NCBI RefSeq assembly: GCF_003955715.1
Contig: NZ_CP034463.1
Location: forward strand, 1,054,001-1,118,000
Source: Streptomyces aquilus
Lineage (GTDB): Bacteria; Actinomycetota; Actinomycetes; Streptomycetales; Streptomycetaceae
Direction: 5' to 3'
Length of the DNA: 64,000 bases
A program made the translations under genes and the position numbers. Positions 63,527 through 64,000 of the stretch are shown in pieces. Position 1 is the stretch's first letter, and each line of letters opens with the position of its first letter. A model generated the notes under the pieces. That model had not been told where the DNA came from and searched no databases. It saw only the letters and a list, made by a program, of their open reading frames with translations.

Positions 63527-64000
63527 TCAGGCCGGGACGCTCACGAAGCGGTCCAGCGTGCGGGTCAGTTCCTCCGGTTTCTCGACCGGGAGTTCGTGAC
63601 CCGCGTCGATGATGCGGACCTCGGCGTCCGGATACGCCTTCGCCATCCGCAGCATCTGCCGTACCGGCAGCTGGATGTCGTGGTAGCCGTGGACCATCAG
63701 AGTGGGGACGCGGATCTCGCCGACCCGGTCCAGGACGTCGAAGGCGCGCATGGCGCCGTACAGCGTCATGACGACCTCGCGCGGGGTGTTCGCCGAGGCC
63801 TTGACGTACGCGCGGATCTCGTCACGCGGATAGCCGGGGGCGAAGGCGCGCTGGATGTTGGCGGCGACGAACAGCTTGAAGGGGACCAGCGTCGAGACGC
63901 CCATCAGCAGGCCCCTGCCCCGGCTGTAGGTCATGCGGCCGATCGAGTTGACCAGCACCAGGCGCTCGACCCGCTCGGGGTGGGCCAGCGTGATGGTCTG
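63527..64000 (-). CDS. Alpha/beta hydrolase, 5' end outside window
   Basis: 157 residues of an alpha/beta-hydrolase C-terminal part, reading in from the window edge (QTITLAHPERVERLVLVNS). The catalytic Asp is in VPTLMVHGYHDIQLP and the His in IDAGHELPVEKPEEL. The nucleophile lies beyond the window. It is on the same strand as the small membrane protein, 54 bp upstream of that gene's start. The substrate is unknown. Confidence 0.88.
   Translation of the reverse strand, partial: QTITLAHPERVERLVLVNSIGRMTYSRGRGLLMGVSTLVPFKLFVAANIQRAFAPGYPRDEIRAYVKASANTPREVVMTLYGAMRAFDVLDRVGEIRVPTLMVHGYHDIQLPVRQMLRMAKAYPDAEVRIIDAGHELPVEKPEELTRTLDRFVSVPA

Overview
The window is chromosomal DNA from a streptomycete or close relative. 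The GC content is very high, GTG starts are common, mRNAs often look leaderless (a TANNNT-type -10 about 7 nt before the start codon), and the families are typical: SpoIIE-HATPase phosphatases, NarL/LuxR two-component pairs, secreted glycoside hydrolases with CBM2, RICIN or LamG modules, and LacI-controlled sugar ABC loci. I saw no tRNA, rRNA, CRISPR array, IS element or prophage.

About 0.4-11.5 kb is a dormancy/hypoxia-type island. It holds a DevS/DevR (OsdK/OsdR)-like pair and genes whose mycobacterial relatives belong to the DosR regulon or act on NO: flavohemoprotein, PNPOx-like flavoproteins, an Acg-like nitroreductase, an Rv1733c-like membrane protein, a DoxX-like protein and a STAS protein. 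Palindromes of the form GGGNC-N4-GNCCC, the core of the mycobacterial DevR box, recur in nearly every upstream region here, so the island looks like a self-contained regulon. About 11.6-17.8 kb holds a methyltransferase, a second SpoIIE regulator, a double YciI protein, an MFS exporter, a fructosamine-kinase-like protein and an AAA-type ATPase.

At 17.9-19.7 kb is a secreted GH5 mannanase with a perfect CebR-type operator upstream. At 19.97-24.53 kb is a tightly coupled three-gene operon of a TPR protein, a TPR-CHAT (caspase-like) protease and a small one-helix protein; it resembles a conflict or signalling system. About 24.8-30.7 kb carries a TPR protein, a MarR/tautomerase pair with tandem operators, two methyltransferases and a double-GNAT protein. 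About 30.7-36.3 kb holds an RR/HK/MMPL group and an SGNH lipase; the MMPL and lipase genes share a duplicated upstream element. About 37-43 kb contains an exported DUF4352-like protein and an FtsX-type ABC exporter divergent from its own HK/RR pair.

At 43.0-46.8 kb are two unusual aminoacyl-tRNA synthetase paralogues: an AlaRS catalytic core without editing or C-terminal domains, and a short MetRS. Each is preceded by what looks like a leaderless leader peptide enriched in the cognate amino acid and by mutually exclusive hairpins, suggesting ribosome-mediated attenuation. About 46.9-58.8 kb is a glycan-utilisation locus: two large secreted hydrolases, a cytoplasmic MGH1-like hydrolase, an SBP and two permeases, and a LacI regulator with three GAACCGGTTC operators. 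The last 5 kb has a nucleotidyltransferase, a lipoprotein, an AMIN-like secreted protein, an ArsR/SRPBCC pair, a decayed phospholipase C pseudogene, a small membrane protein and an alpha/beta hydrolase cut by the window end.
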